A stretch of DNA of 64,000 nt from Isoetes taiwanensis. Taxonomy: Eukaryota; Streptophyta; Lycopodiopsida; Isoetales; Isoetaceae. The stretch is taken from positions 1 to 64,000 of the forward strand of contig JAJEKV010000192.1 of the NCBI GenBank assembly GCA_021234155.1, read 5' to 3'. Below, piece by piece: positions 35,301-46,499 of this stretch (position 1 is its first letter; each line of letters starts with the position of its first letter). The notes beneath the pieces are model-generated. The model saw only the letters and a program-made list of their open reading frames with translations. It was not told where the DNA came from and made no database searches. Position numbers and translations under genes: made by a program.

Positions 35301-36060
35301 ATGATCCTCAAGATCTTAACTTCCACATGACTATTTTCTGGAACCCAATTCTAAGGAATCATCCTAACAAAGTTCTTGCTTTGAGACATCCGAATTTATA
35401 AGAAATGGTCTCGAACATGGTCTCCTTTTTCTTAAGTGACCTATATTTGAATAATAAGCTCATCTCTTGGACCAATCTGAAAAACATAATTCATGGCACT
35501 TCTAGTGACAAAAAGGTCTACTTGCATATTAAGTCGATCCTTCCTCAGGTTTGGTTAAATAATGTTGTCCCTAAGGCAACCAATTGGAGCATTGGAGGTA
35601 AGTGCCTATATAAGGTCAGTCAAATTATTCTGCTATTAACAGTAATGACAATCCTTCCAAAGCTTGGTCTCAAATGGTCTATTTCTATGGATGAAGCCAA
35701 GTCTATTTTTCATGAAGTTTGGAACTCTTCGCTTCCCTAAGGTCAACTTCTTTATTTGGTGCGGCCAATAAAAGTATTCCTAATTTACAACTTCTTTCGA
35801 TTCGAATGTTAATATTTACCTTACTGTTCAACTTCAATTCAGCGTAATTTGGAAGAAGATCTTGAGCACATTTTTTATCTGTCCTAAGCTCACTCCTTTA
35901 CGGTCTTGGTTTGATGCAAAGTTGGGTTAGGTTTTTTTCCTAACAAGATCTCGGGAAATTTGTTGACTTACATCCAAAATGATTGTGCTTTTCTTAAATA
36001 CTATTATGTTTATTGCTCTTTGGAACATCCGGAAGGCAAAGAAATAGAGTAGTTTATGGC
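35301..36060 (+). pseudogene. LINE ORF2, C-terminal region (zf-RVT-like)
   Basis: After the second target duplication the LINE protein resumes with FHMTIFWNPILRNHP, SDLYLNNKLISWTNL, HIKSILPQVW and SIGGKCLYK. A frame change then leads to FPKVNFFIWC, the W-C signature seen before the zinc-binding segment of plant L1 proteins. Further decayed text reaches about 36050 (FIALWNIRKAKK). The segment is thought to help bind template RNA or DNA. Frameshifts and stops are frequent. Confidence 0.7.
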
Positions 36061-37110
36061 AAAAAAATTTCTCTATCTTCCTGATTAAATTGCATTTTCA
36101 ACTTGATGTTGAGTCCAGCATACTCGACTCACAAGAGGAAGTTGGTGATAAATATGATTGAGAAAATGGGATTACAAGTTGGTCTTTTTGGGGTCATTTG
36201 ATTTATTTGTAGCCAATTTCAATGTTATCAATTCTAATTGCGCTTTTGGTGATGATGTTAGCTTATTTGAAGAAATGTAAAAGACAACATGGGTGAAATG
36301 GAAGACAATCTCCTCAAAAGGATCTTGACCTTGATCCCGAACTGTTCTTCAACAAACTCTCTAAAAATGAAGAAAATATGGATCTTGCTCTAGCAAGAAT
36401 GTTACAGAATTGAGAATGATTTTTTATCATCCACTTTGGCCAATCGGCCTATGGCGGAAAGTGGTGCAAGTTTATAGTATGTTTGACGTTAAAATCTCTT
36501 CTTCTTCTATGTATAACCGTTACATGGCCCGAGGATCAATTCTCAAGATTCAGGGAGGCATTACTATACTCACATATTGATGGCTGATTTATATGGCTCC
36601 TTGCTTTGCTTGAGTGAGTCGACCTCTCTTGTTTGGATATAATTCTTTGGCAGTTGCTTTGATAGCTACACTTTTGGATCTGGCGCCTCCTTTTATGCCT
36701 ACTTTAACAAGCTTGACTCTCTCTCACTTCAGACTCAGTAGCCTTATCTTTGCCTCTGGCTCCTCTCCCAAATCTGCTGAGACATCAATTGCTCAATGGT
36801 ATCTCCTAATCTGGCAGAATTTTGGTTGGTTTTCTTTTCAGGTGTTAACAATATCTATTGGTTGGGGTCGTGATCTCTCCACATTTTTTATCTCTACACA
36901 TTTTTGAAGACTATCTCTACATAACAGTTATCCTTTGATCAACTAAGATCGTTTCAAGACTTGATATCTTTCTCATGTACTCTTGACCTATACCTCATTA
37001 CATTATGTTGGAGGTTTATAGTTAAAGACCTTTATTATGCTCAAATCTGCTGATCTAAGCAGACCTATATATTGTGTTTCTTGATTAATGGAAAAATCTA
37101 CTCTTACTCT
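36060..37110 (+). other. Distal LINE sequence and 3' untranslated region
   Basis: No further protein motif is clear. A plus-strand open frame at 36614-36907 is not recognised. The stretch is assigned to the LINE because it lies between the ORF2 C-terminus and the A tail without a visible boundary. Confidence 0.5.
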
Positions 37111-37131
37111 AAAAAAAAAAAAAAAAAAAAA
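37111..37131 (+). other. LINE poly-A tail
   Basis: A run of 21 A residues ends the LINE in the orientation of its ORFs, as expected after target-primed reverse transcription of a polyadenylated transcript. Confidence 0.85.
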
Positions 37132-39680
37132 TCCACTGCATTTTTAAATGCATTTGTGTTGACTATACATTGGATCCACTGTCTTCAATAAAATTCTAAA
37201 CTATTAGATGCATCTATTTCAAACTATGCATCCCATTATTCCTACACATTCCACGCGCTATGACAAATGCCCAACGCTCTTGGACCTTAAATCCTTCACG
37301 TTTGGCTCTCCTTTACACTTACAGATACATTTACAACTTTTTATTCACTTACAAACCCTGTTACATTTACCCATTCCACATGTTCACGACTAATGCCCGG
37401 CAACACCAGGCACACGTTTCTAGTATGACATACATCTGAATATCACAATCCCTCGATATCCTCACTCCTGTAGTATTTGATACTACTAAATCCTTCCGAC
37501 ATCCAAGACCACTACGTTGTTATTATGTGATATAGTAACATGTGTGCACCAACCCTAAGTCTAGACTCATATGTAACTCGTTGACATAGCCACCTAGCTA
37601 CGTTCATACTTACCGCCAATTTATTTCCTCAACTTCGGTTATCAATTTACCATAGACATGTTGTGGTTTTCGACACCACACTTTCTAGACTCTCTAACCT
37701 TAGTTTGCCTCCTCAAGCTCTAGTCATAAATTCCACGGGCGGATACCACATGTTTAACGTCTAGTATAAGAACTCTTATTTTCATTACTTAGGTACTCAT
37801 ATGGAATGTGAACTAAAAGTTCTATTATCGTCCTATCCTTTCTAGTTGTGTTTTACCATTAAATGGTCCTAGTATGCGCATATACCAACGGAGCTACTCC
37901 TCGGGGATACACGCTGCAGCGATCATCCGAGTCCGAGCACATTCTCCTTGGTGAGATGTTCCTTTGGGCACCTACCTTGCTCATACTCCAGGCTTTGGTC
38001 TATTTAAAGTGTCTTTACAAATTCTCTATAGTTGAAACGCTGTTTATAACAACTCTCAAGCTCCTCTTGTTTCACACTTGTCATGTGGGTACACAACTTA
38101 ACATACCTTGAAGCTTTTAGATGGTTGCGCCTGCTCCTACCAATTGTCGTCTTCTCTTGACCTTGTGTAGAAACTACGTTCCACACTATTGTCCAGTCTT
38201 TTATTCGGCATCTCGATGCTCCTAGCAGACATAAGATGCGTCCATTTCCTTAATTTATATCATGCATAATGGTCATGCATTTGACCAACGTCATTAAGCG
38301 TATCCACGTGGCTACGTGGTCTTCTTCGTCGTCTATAATCTTGCTTCTTTATTTCATCCCGGGATCATCAATCTCCTTATGAAACACAATGTATGTGTAA
38401 TTTTATAATCTATAATTTATGGATCAACATCCTCATATGACATTATTCTCTACTGTTCCGCGAATCATACCTCGATTCAAGTAGCAATAGCTATAAAATG
38501 TCGCGTCGGCATTATATACCTTCACCACCATTGTCGAAACCTACACTTCTAAAGTGATCTCCCTTTTCGGGAGCTGGGTACTTATAATCCGGTTTCCACC
38601 TTAGTATAGCACCTCTCGGCGTGATCTATGGCGATAATCATATACCACTTCTCCCTCAAATATATGGTGCTATATCCAGTCTCTTCTACGTCATATCAAT
38701 TCTCTCGACTATCGATCCAAAATAAGGATACCTTACCACTCCGTATTCCCAACGTGCCACATTTCTACTTCAAGCAAGAGTTCAGGACCTGCTCAACCAT
38801 CACTATATAAATGTGCTCGGGAAGGATCGCATGCTTCCGATGCTTCCAATCATATCGTCGCGATGTGAATGTAAGAATATCCGACGGGCCTCGTAAATGT
38901 ATAGACATAACCAAGGAATTAATATGTGTCCTCATGTGAGTGTAAACTATGGTAAAGATAGAGAGTGTGAGTGTGGAAACATTAAAGATAATTAATATTA
39001 GAGTATATAGGTAAAAAATGTCAGATACAGTACAATATATAATTGTATTAAAGGGTAACTATAAATGTGAGGGGCATGTAAAACACTCTGAGGATAGAAA
39101 TATACGAGTTGTTAAAACTATAACAAAATAGGAAAACAAAATTTTTAATACAAAATTGAATTAAGGCTAGCTATAATAAAATGAGTTGCAAAGTGAAGGG
39201 AGAATATAATAGACACTAGTAAATGTGTGTCCGTGTTGCTTAGGGCTAATGTCCTAGGCATGTGCTTTTCCTTGGCCTTTAACACCTTAGTAAATATGTG
39301 CCTCAAAACGTCTATATGTGAAATTTTGACGTTATTTGCTTTGTAAGAAATTTTGCTATTGAAATAGTATAATGCCAATTAGCATTTGCATTCATGGATT
39401 TCGATAGAGAAGACAATCGCCTGTTATAAGGAATGTAGGAGATAGTTTAATCTACGATTGAAAGCAAAGAATCTAAAAAGACAAATCCAAAATTGATGTT
39501 GAAAATGTCACTCTTAGAAGTAGTTAAGTATATCAATAAGAAATAAGTAGAAAAATATATAAAACGCAAAATCTTGTCTTGGCTCATTGATGTTTTAGTT
39601 CACGATGGAACTCTAAATATACATCTCCACATGGTGCACATCACCAAGGGCCTAACGTTGTACTTCGTTGGATGCTCACG
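37132..39680. other. Unassigned intergenic DNA
   Basis: No gene or element is recognised. Composition is even, with short open frames only (for example 37863-38111). 38880-39400 is more AT-rich. Confidence 0.3.
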
Positions 39681-39688
39681 TGATATCT

Positions 39689-40361
39689 TCACTTCTCCGA
39701 CGGATAACATCTTAGCCGGCGTAAAGTGAAATGTACAGGCGAGTCATTGATTCGAACTGCCCACGATGTCTCTTGACTATCAAGCACATGAGACAACTCA
39801 TCCTGAAGGTAGGATCGTATAATGGAATCAGATACCGCATCGGGAAGAAATGATTTGTAGACCCTAAAAAGTGTTCCATTACATATTCCAATGCAAGTGA
39901 GTTCTTTTGCTACCAAAACACCAATTCGCCAGTGCACGGTGTCGTTTCTTATCTGATAAAAAAAAGATAAACAATCAAAGGTTAGTCAAAGCACTACATT
40001 ACCCAATAAATAGATACATGTACTCTATCCTCCACCTACCTACCTCTCTCACAGCACATCCGCGTAAACAACGCTCCCTCGAAAAACTTGAGCAAACGAA
40101 GTCATCAATTAGTTGGATAAAGCGCTCCAACTTCACAACCTCGTCAGTGCTAAATATTTCTTTGAGCTTTGCAATGAGCTCCTCAATTTCCACGCTTGCT
40201 ACCCCATGTACATGAGCATGGTATTTTCGTTCCCAGTCATACCATGATCCAAGAGCGCATATGACATAAGTAACACGGGAGATGTGGTAGCTTCTGTCAC
40301 CCTTTAGGCATTTGGCGACATGGTGACTGAAGACATACCACGGGACCAAAATACGCACCAT
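39689..40361 (-). other. Two unrecognised open frames beside the Helitron helicase
   Basis: Minus-strand frames at 39999-40361 (120 codons) and 39689-39937 (82 codons) follow the helicase C-terminus in the same orientation. The first contains RSYHISRVTYVICALGSWY and SVEIEELIAKLKEIFSTDE. The second contains VLVAKELTCIGICNGTLF. The composition looks protein-like and both could belong to the Helitron or to a captured gene. Plant Helitrons sometimes carry an OB-fold (RPA-like) gene, but no such motif is visible here, so no function is claimed. Confidence 0.4.
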
Positions 40362-40479
40362 CTACATGGATGAAGATGTAAGTAAGTAAGATAAAAATAA
40401 AACGAAGAAAGAAAGTAGAAGATATCAATGAGAACAAAGAGAAATTGCATGTTGTGATTTTTAAGTATTAAACTCATAC

Positions 40480-41041
40480 TTAGAGGAGTTCTTTGTATAC
40501 TATATTTGTTGTATATCGTGATCTATCGACATCTCTTGAAGCATCTCCATCAATCGATAGAATGAGTACCTTTATGCCTTGGATTCCTTGAGCTCTCGAG
40601 AGTGCCACGTAAAGTTGTCCATGGCTGAATACTGGATTTGGCAAATACAAACCTACCATTTTCATTGTTTGGCCTTGGGACTTGTTGATTATCATACCAA
40701 AAGTCGGACGAATGGAAATTGTATGCCAAACCGGAAATGAGAGTTCTCGCATTATTGGGCACCAAAGGTATTCTAAATATGAACACTCGCTTCCAATATT
40801 CTTTCCAAAGGACAATCTCTGCATCTATAGCGTCTTTCCAATGAACGTTATAATGAGGCGAAAAGCCATTGTAGAGTCCCTTACGTGTAGAAACAGACCT
40901 CGATAACATGACAATCATGCCAACCTTCAAAGTTAATTGATGAGGAGGCATCCCGCTCGGAGTTTGTGCATTCAAAAATTCGATAGGATAGACCCCTATG
41001 TCATTCTCATTAACAATTTCGATCAACACCGTAATAATCAA
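40480..41041 (-). pseudogene. Helitron PIF1-like helicase, C-terminal third
   Basis: The fragment starts with IEIVNENDIGVYPIEFLN, then SGMPPHQLTLKVGMIVML (about 40950) and GLYNGF. After a frame change it gives INKSQGQTMKMVGLYLP and FSHGQLYVALSRAQG (about 40600-40690), the last helicase motifs of the PIF1/RecD superfamily. It ends with YTTNIVYKELL at 40480. It is the missing end of the helicase at 44.8-46.4 kb: only about 15-25 residues between NKRM and IEIVNEND are unaccounted for. Confidence 0.9.
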
Positions 41042-43683
41042 TAGAAAAAAGTGCCCAAAGGTTGTTGGGCTTTTTATTCGGACATAAGTTGAAAAGTAAT
41101 AAAAATGGTGGATTTAACTTTACAACATCTAAAGGGCAAAAATTATATAAGTTGGGAAAACCTAGCGCCACAAATTTCTAGGAGCAATTGCAATGGTGCT
41201 AACGAACTAATGTAATTGTGAGTGAATTTCTACGTCTTGGCAAAAGTTTATTCTAATATATTCTAGCAAGGGAAATAGGAAAATGTGTTTTGTTACTATT
41301 GACTGCTTGCGTTATGGGCATTTGTGATAGTGTTTACAAAGTATGTAGTGCAAGTCCTATGTGAGGAATTGTAGGGAATTTTTTGTCTAACAAACATGCG
41401 CCAAGTATTACATTCCTGAAAGTGATAGCATCAAAGAATAAGCAAGTGTAAGATCTTATACGCGTTTCATAGTCTTGAGTGTGAGGAATTTGAACCTGCC
41501 GATTGGAATTAATATTCTACCTTGACACCAAACTTCAACAATCCAATTGTTAATAAATTCGATATGCATCGTCTCTTGATATGGGTAAATTCATTGTTAA
41601 TTTTTGAAAATTTTACTAAATTCACTACTCATTGCATCTTCTGTGCTTTTAGCTCGACTTTGAACTAACCATGGCTAATCCGTAGACTATGGAAGAAATA
41701 AATGTCTACGCACCCACGCCTTCAAAAATCCATCTAGAACAAATTCGAAAATTGTATTTATAAAAGTTGCTCTTGGCGCATCTCCTTCAGAATCGCCCAC
41801 TACCATCTATAAAAGATTCAAAAATTGTCTTTGTAAAAGTTGCTATTGGCACATATCCTTAGTGTTTGTCCACTTTGCCGCCACATGCCCGCTCAAAAAA
41901 AAAAAAAAAAAGAAAAAGAAAATGTTTTATGCTCACCGGTCTTCGGCCAATCAGGGCTAAAGAGATAAACATCTATAGCTTATGGTCTCGTGATAAGTAC
42001 CCTCTGTTCGATGAGTACCTTTATTCGGCTGACATGCTTTAGTTGCTCATGCATTTTCAACAGTAGCTTCTAAAGTTGGGTCATCTAATTTTCCCAACCA
42101 TTATTGCCATATTCAAAGTGTCAACAATGACTCATATATTCATGCACTTGCATTTGTGAAGAGGTACATACATTGTTAGTCAAAACATCGAAGGCAACTT
42201 AAAAATATTGACACTCACTATAGGACGCGTATGTGACCTTCAAAATGTTTTCCAAGACCTCATTGTTTAAAAAGTTGAATTGTTGTGAAATGCATGCAAC
42301 GTGAAAACAAAATTTATGAACACATGAACAACAACATGATACTTGATTTGTGAAGTTAGAACTATTAAATGGTCCTTCTAAAATGATACAATAGGCAGTG
42401 TAAGTTCAACAAATTGAAGGGAGATTTCATTTAAAATTTTACTTTGTAGACGCACATCAAACTATACACTCGAAATGTCCATTTGTCCTACTGCAAAGAT
42501 TCGCCCCCTCTACATTAAATATTCACCACAAATGAATGCAGATCCGTTGCTTATGCATCATTTCAAAAAGCTAAATAAAAATAAAAAAACCTTATTGTCC
42601 ATCGGATGGACTTTATCCTGACTCTATGTCTGCCACATTTAATTGCAGATAAATTGTAAAAGGAGGTTAATTTAGTTTTTGATTATATATAGAGAACAGA
42701 TAGTGAAGATTACTACCTTCAGGTGCCATATGGGAAATATTGTGAATCATTACAAACTGGTAATCCAGATCTATGTCATCAACAGAATTTGGTATTATGC
42801 TGCACGAAATGATGGTCTCATGTTCCTACATATCATGACGTGCTATGCTACATTAAGACATTAGAAGTAGCAAATGTATTATAAGTAGAAATTAAATAAG
42901 CAAGGTCATGTAGATGAAAGTAAGGAAAAAGGAAGACTGTTATAAGATCTACATTTACCGAGAGGATCAACAATAGTTTCCTGTTTTAACATTAGCATTA
43001 AAGTTAGCATCTACATACTTGATTTGATGAATGCCACAAAGGTTGTGCAACCAACTTTCTCTTGGCTAGTTGCTGCGTGTATACATATACACGTACACAT
43101 GTACCTCTCTGCTTATTATGAGGAAAAAGAGCCAAAGGCCAACAGGTTTAACATGCAAGCAAGTTCAGATCTGCATCCTTGGAAAAAGGTAAGAGCATCC
43201 CGATTCTTTCCCAGTAAAGAACTTGCCTTGCCTTGCTTTGCCTTTCAGCTTATTGAACACTTCCCTCCATGCAGGGTCGCCGAGCAAGCAATGGTGGAGT
43301 ACCTATGCTTTATCAAAGTGAGAGAATACAATGCTTATATAAGGACTAAAATAAGGAAACAAAGCAAATCTAATAGATTAGAAGGAGAAGACATAAAAGT
43401 CTAAAGTATTCTTTCTCTTTGCATCTAAGTAGAGATTATTTATAGCTCAAAAGTACAACCATTTACCAATGATATTTTGTAGTAATGGTAGCCAGGCCTC
43501 CAGAATTGTGACTTGAGGGTTTTTGATCTGTCTGAGAAGTAGCAGTTAATTGCATAGATGCCTTTTCTGTTGCACACAATAAACTGCAAAAAATGCCACC
43601 TTGAATTTTAGTGCAATCTGCAAATGTAACCCTCAATTGCAAAAATGATAACTATGCATAGGCGCCATTTTGTTAAAAATTGC

Positions 43684-44267
43684 ATGCCAAAGCCATGGAA
43701 ATCTATGAGATCAATATGGCAATACCATTAGATATTTGATAGCACTATTAGGATTGCAGACAAAGAACATCCAGGGGACGTAAATGTGATCGGCATTCAC
43801 CTGGGAGAGGATGCTGCATACATCCTATATTATAAAGTTCCTGCATATCAAGTGTGTGATCTACAACACTTAATACATATGTGAGCTGAATACATTAACA
43901 TCAAAATTTGAGGAGCCGCCATGACAGACATGCAAAGAAGAATGATACCCAACACTTATTTCAGCTTTCATGGCATGATGAGTCTCAGTGTCCTAAACTG
44001 TTGTAAAGGAATACAACCATTACGCTCAAATGATATCCGCCTTCCGATGCTCAAAATAAATGCGTAGCTTCACTTCAGAGGCATTTAAATTGCGTAAAAG
44101 AAACAATGGCATCCATTTCAAATCAGCTCCTAAGAATGCCAAAGCCATGGAAATCTATGAGATCAATACGCAATACCATTAGATATTTGATAGCACTATT
44201 AGGATTGCGCACAAAGAACATCCAGGGGACGAATCAGACGAGCATTCACCGGGAGAGGATGCCGCAT
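43684..44267. repeat. Direct duplication of about 134 bp
   Basis: 43684-43819 and 44136-44267 share ATGCCAAAGCCATGG, AATCTATGAGATCAATA, CAATACCATTAGATATTTG, CACTATTAGGATTGC and GAACATCCAGGGGACG, with small indels. The similarity ends at GAGGATGC(T/C)GCAT in both copies. They are 316 bp apart and in the same orientation. Confidence 0.85.
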
Positions 44268-44764
44268 CCAAAGAGCATTGTATTTACCTAGGGAGGAGTT
44301 TTTCGTTGGTTGAAGACGGGACATCACGATTCACGAAACTTGAGGACACCTGGACTCTTTTGGCCTTCTTAGCTTACCTTTGAATATTTCTCGTAGCCAC
44401 CCCATTGCATGTAGAGGAAGCAACTTCAAAAACAGCTAAGCAAAATAGATCATGTGCCTATCTTCGCTAGGTTTGGTTGTATCAAGCTATCCATCTCTTC
44501 CGCCCCTAAATAAGAAGGTTAGGCAAAGGAAATCATACTCAAGAGGCAACGGTGGTTGATTTCTCCTAGATCATGTGCCGGATTCGCTTGGATTCGATGA
44601 TCTGCAAGAGGAAAAAGGCATAAACCCTAAATGAGGCGCCATGAATGGCTGAATGAGCAACGCTTAACAAAATCAAGGTCCGGCCCAAAAATTTAAGTGA
44701 AATTGGCCGTCGAAAGTTTTAGGGTTTTATTCACGACATACACTAAAACTTTATAATATAGGAT
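43822..44764. repeat. 18-bp inverted repeat pair
   Basis: ATCCTATATTATAAAGTT at 43822-43839 is the exact reverse complement of 44747-44764. The right copy abuts the point where Helitron helicase similarity resumes, and the left copy starts right after the first 134-bp duplicate. Confidence 0.75.
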
Positions 44765-44779
44765 AGGTGCAAAGCAAAA

Positions 44780-46450
44780 CCACTGGCATCCTCTTGTTTA
44801 CTTCATCTACATCATCATTCGGGCGTAAGTATACCCCTTTGCACCCAATAGGACACACTTCCATAATTCGCTGAAACATCGTGGAATGTCACGGCTTAGC
44901 AAGTCATTTAAGTCTTGCGACTTCACACAAATCTCTTTTCGAAGATGTATCACATCCGATCCAATATTGGAAAACGTGGTCTCTAGTCCATCTCCAACTC
45001 GTAAAAGATACTCAGAAAAACGCTACAATCGCTCATTACTGTGATATTTACGCTCAAACCTATGTTCCTCGACATGATCCCATATGTAAGAGCATTTCAA
45101 GGAAGCATGCACAATTTGGGGGCGATTTCCTCGTGGAACCACAGGTGGAAGCTGGCAAAAATCTCCTCCCAAAACAACAATGAGTCCCCCAAACAATTTG
45201 TCACATGACATCACGTCACGGAGTGTTCTATCCAGTCCTTCATAAATATATTTATGCATCATTGGGGCCTCATCCCATATAATCATGCGAGTCGCTCTTA
45301 TCAATTTTGCCAACTCCGACTGGTTTGGAATATTGCAAATTGACGTTTCATCTATGCTTATCGGTATCTTGAACCTTGAATGTGCAGTGCGCCCACCCTT
45401 CAATAAGGTGGATGCAAATCCTGAAGACGCAACTGCCAGTGCAATGATACCTTTGGCATGAACATAAGACAACATGGTGTTAAAAAGAAAACTCTTTCCC
45501 GAGCCACCTGACCATGAACGAAAAACACCCGTTCTTTTTCTAACATCACGTGCTCATCGATCACACGGTCGAAGATAACACGTTTGTCGTGATATAAGCG
45601 GTCCACAGCTTCTTGCACCTCTACCATATCTTCTTGAAACACCTCATCTGGAAATATCATATATGGATCTATTGCACGCTCAGGAAGAATGAAATCAAAC
45701 TTCCTTAAGGATCGCCCGACAGAGTTCATATGATCTTCAATGTCTAGAAGTGCCATGTCAAATAATTGATCACACATATTTACACTTTGATCTTCTGCAA
45801 CCCTTCGTGCCTCATGCAAGAAGTCATCGATCATAGAAAGCTTGACTTCTTCCCACAGTTGTAGTGGATTCGATGGTTCACAATTTGAAAGGATCATGGC
45901 GAACATGTGCCGCAATTGTGGTGGCATGCCCCATGCTGCTGCTGCTTGAAGAGACTCAAGCCATTCTCAGGTCATCGCTGGCAACCCACGACGAATGCAA
46001 GCTTTTTATATGTTGCACACAACTCCCCGTCAAAAAGAGCTGTAAATCTTCAAAACTAATTGCACCGCTCTCCTTCTGAAGGATTAACAAAGTACATGCG
46101 TCCAATAGTGGGAAACTTCTGGGTATTCTCTCTGACCTTCCATTTTCAACCGGGTTGATCGTAGTAAACTTTTTAGGAAAATCATGATAGAGCAATTGAG
46201 TAGCCTCTAGCCTCTCTACCCCCGATGCATTCATCTCAAAAATGATGTCAATGTTGTTCCATTATTCTTGCTTCAGATAATCGTCCATGCTCATACCTTC
46301 GATAGTATACATCTTGTTGCATTGGGAGATGCACAACCAATCTAGTGACATGAGGAAACCGTTGTCAGATTTCATATGAGAGGATTCTCCATGATGCCTC
46401 GGGTTGAGAAATAGCGTGCATTCAAGTATTGCTCAACCTCATCATGGTTT
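44780..46450 (-). pseudogene. Helitron PIF1-like helicase, N-terminal two thirds
   Basis: Blocks in order: YLNARYFSTREASWRIL (about 46430), VTRLVVHLPMQQDVYY (46340), GAISFEDLQLFLTGSC (46050), MPPQLRHMFAMILSNC (45925), then Walker A. The intact GGSGKSFLFNTM coding sequence is present at about 45475-45510, but it is one frame away from the upstream VFFVHGQ. Downstream are GIIALAVASSGFASTLL (45450), IWDEAPMMHKY with the Walker B D-E (about 45265), LGGDFCQLPPVVP (45145), RFSEYLLRVGDGLE (45010) and LRPNDDVDEVNKRM (about 44820). One single-base frameshift before Walker A and further shifts near 44850 break the frame. The helicase stops at about 44780, where foreign DNA begins. Confidence 0.9.
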
Positions 46451-46499
46451 ACTTGGGGTCCGCCGCTAGTAGATGCACCATCACTCACCGCTTCTAAGT

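Larger units (their letters stand above)
29000..37131 (+). mobile_element. 5'-truncated L1-type LINE with two later insertions
   Basis: This is a non-LTR retrotransposon with the plant L1 layout: the C-terminal part of ORF1, then ORF2 with endonuclease, reverse transcriptase and a zf-RVT-like C-terminal region, and a 21-A tail at 37111-37131. ORF1 lacks its usual N-terminal RNA-binding region and zinc knuckle, so the copy is truncated at about 29.0 kb. ORF2 is broken by frameshifts and stops and by insertions at 32068-32774 and 33876-35292. Without the insertions the element is about 6 kb. A convincing target-site duplication of the LINE itself was not found: the bases after the A tail have only a weak match near 28970. 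Confidence 0.9.
41050..44775. other. About 3.7 kb of foreign DNA splitting the Helitron helicase
   Basis: The junctions are inferred from where helicase similarity stops on each side. The interior has no recognised protein. A 126-codon plus-strand frame at 43024-43404 is of unknown nature. The insert contains a 132-136-bp direct duplication and an 18-bp inverted repeat near its right side. No target-site duplication could be defined, so the mechanism (transposon, nested elements or filler DNA) is open. Confidence 0.65.

Noticed and set aside
28960-37160. Target-site duplication for the LINE
   Set aside because: The best match (CATTTTT plus a few bases on each side) is too short and AT-rich to count.
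39689-40361. Helitron RPA (OB-fold) gene
   Set aside because: Position fits, but no OB-fold or zinc motif is visible in either frame.
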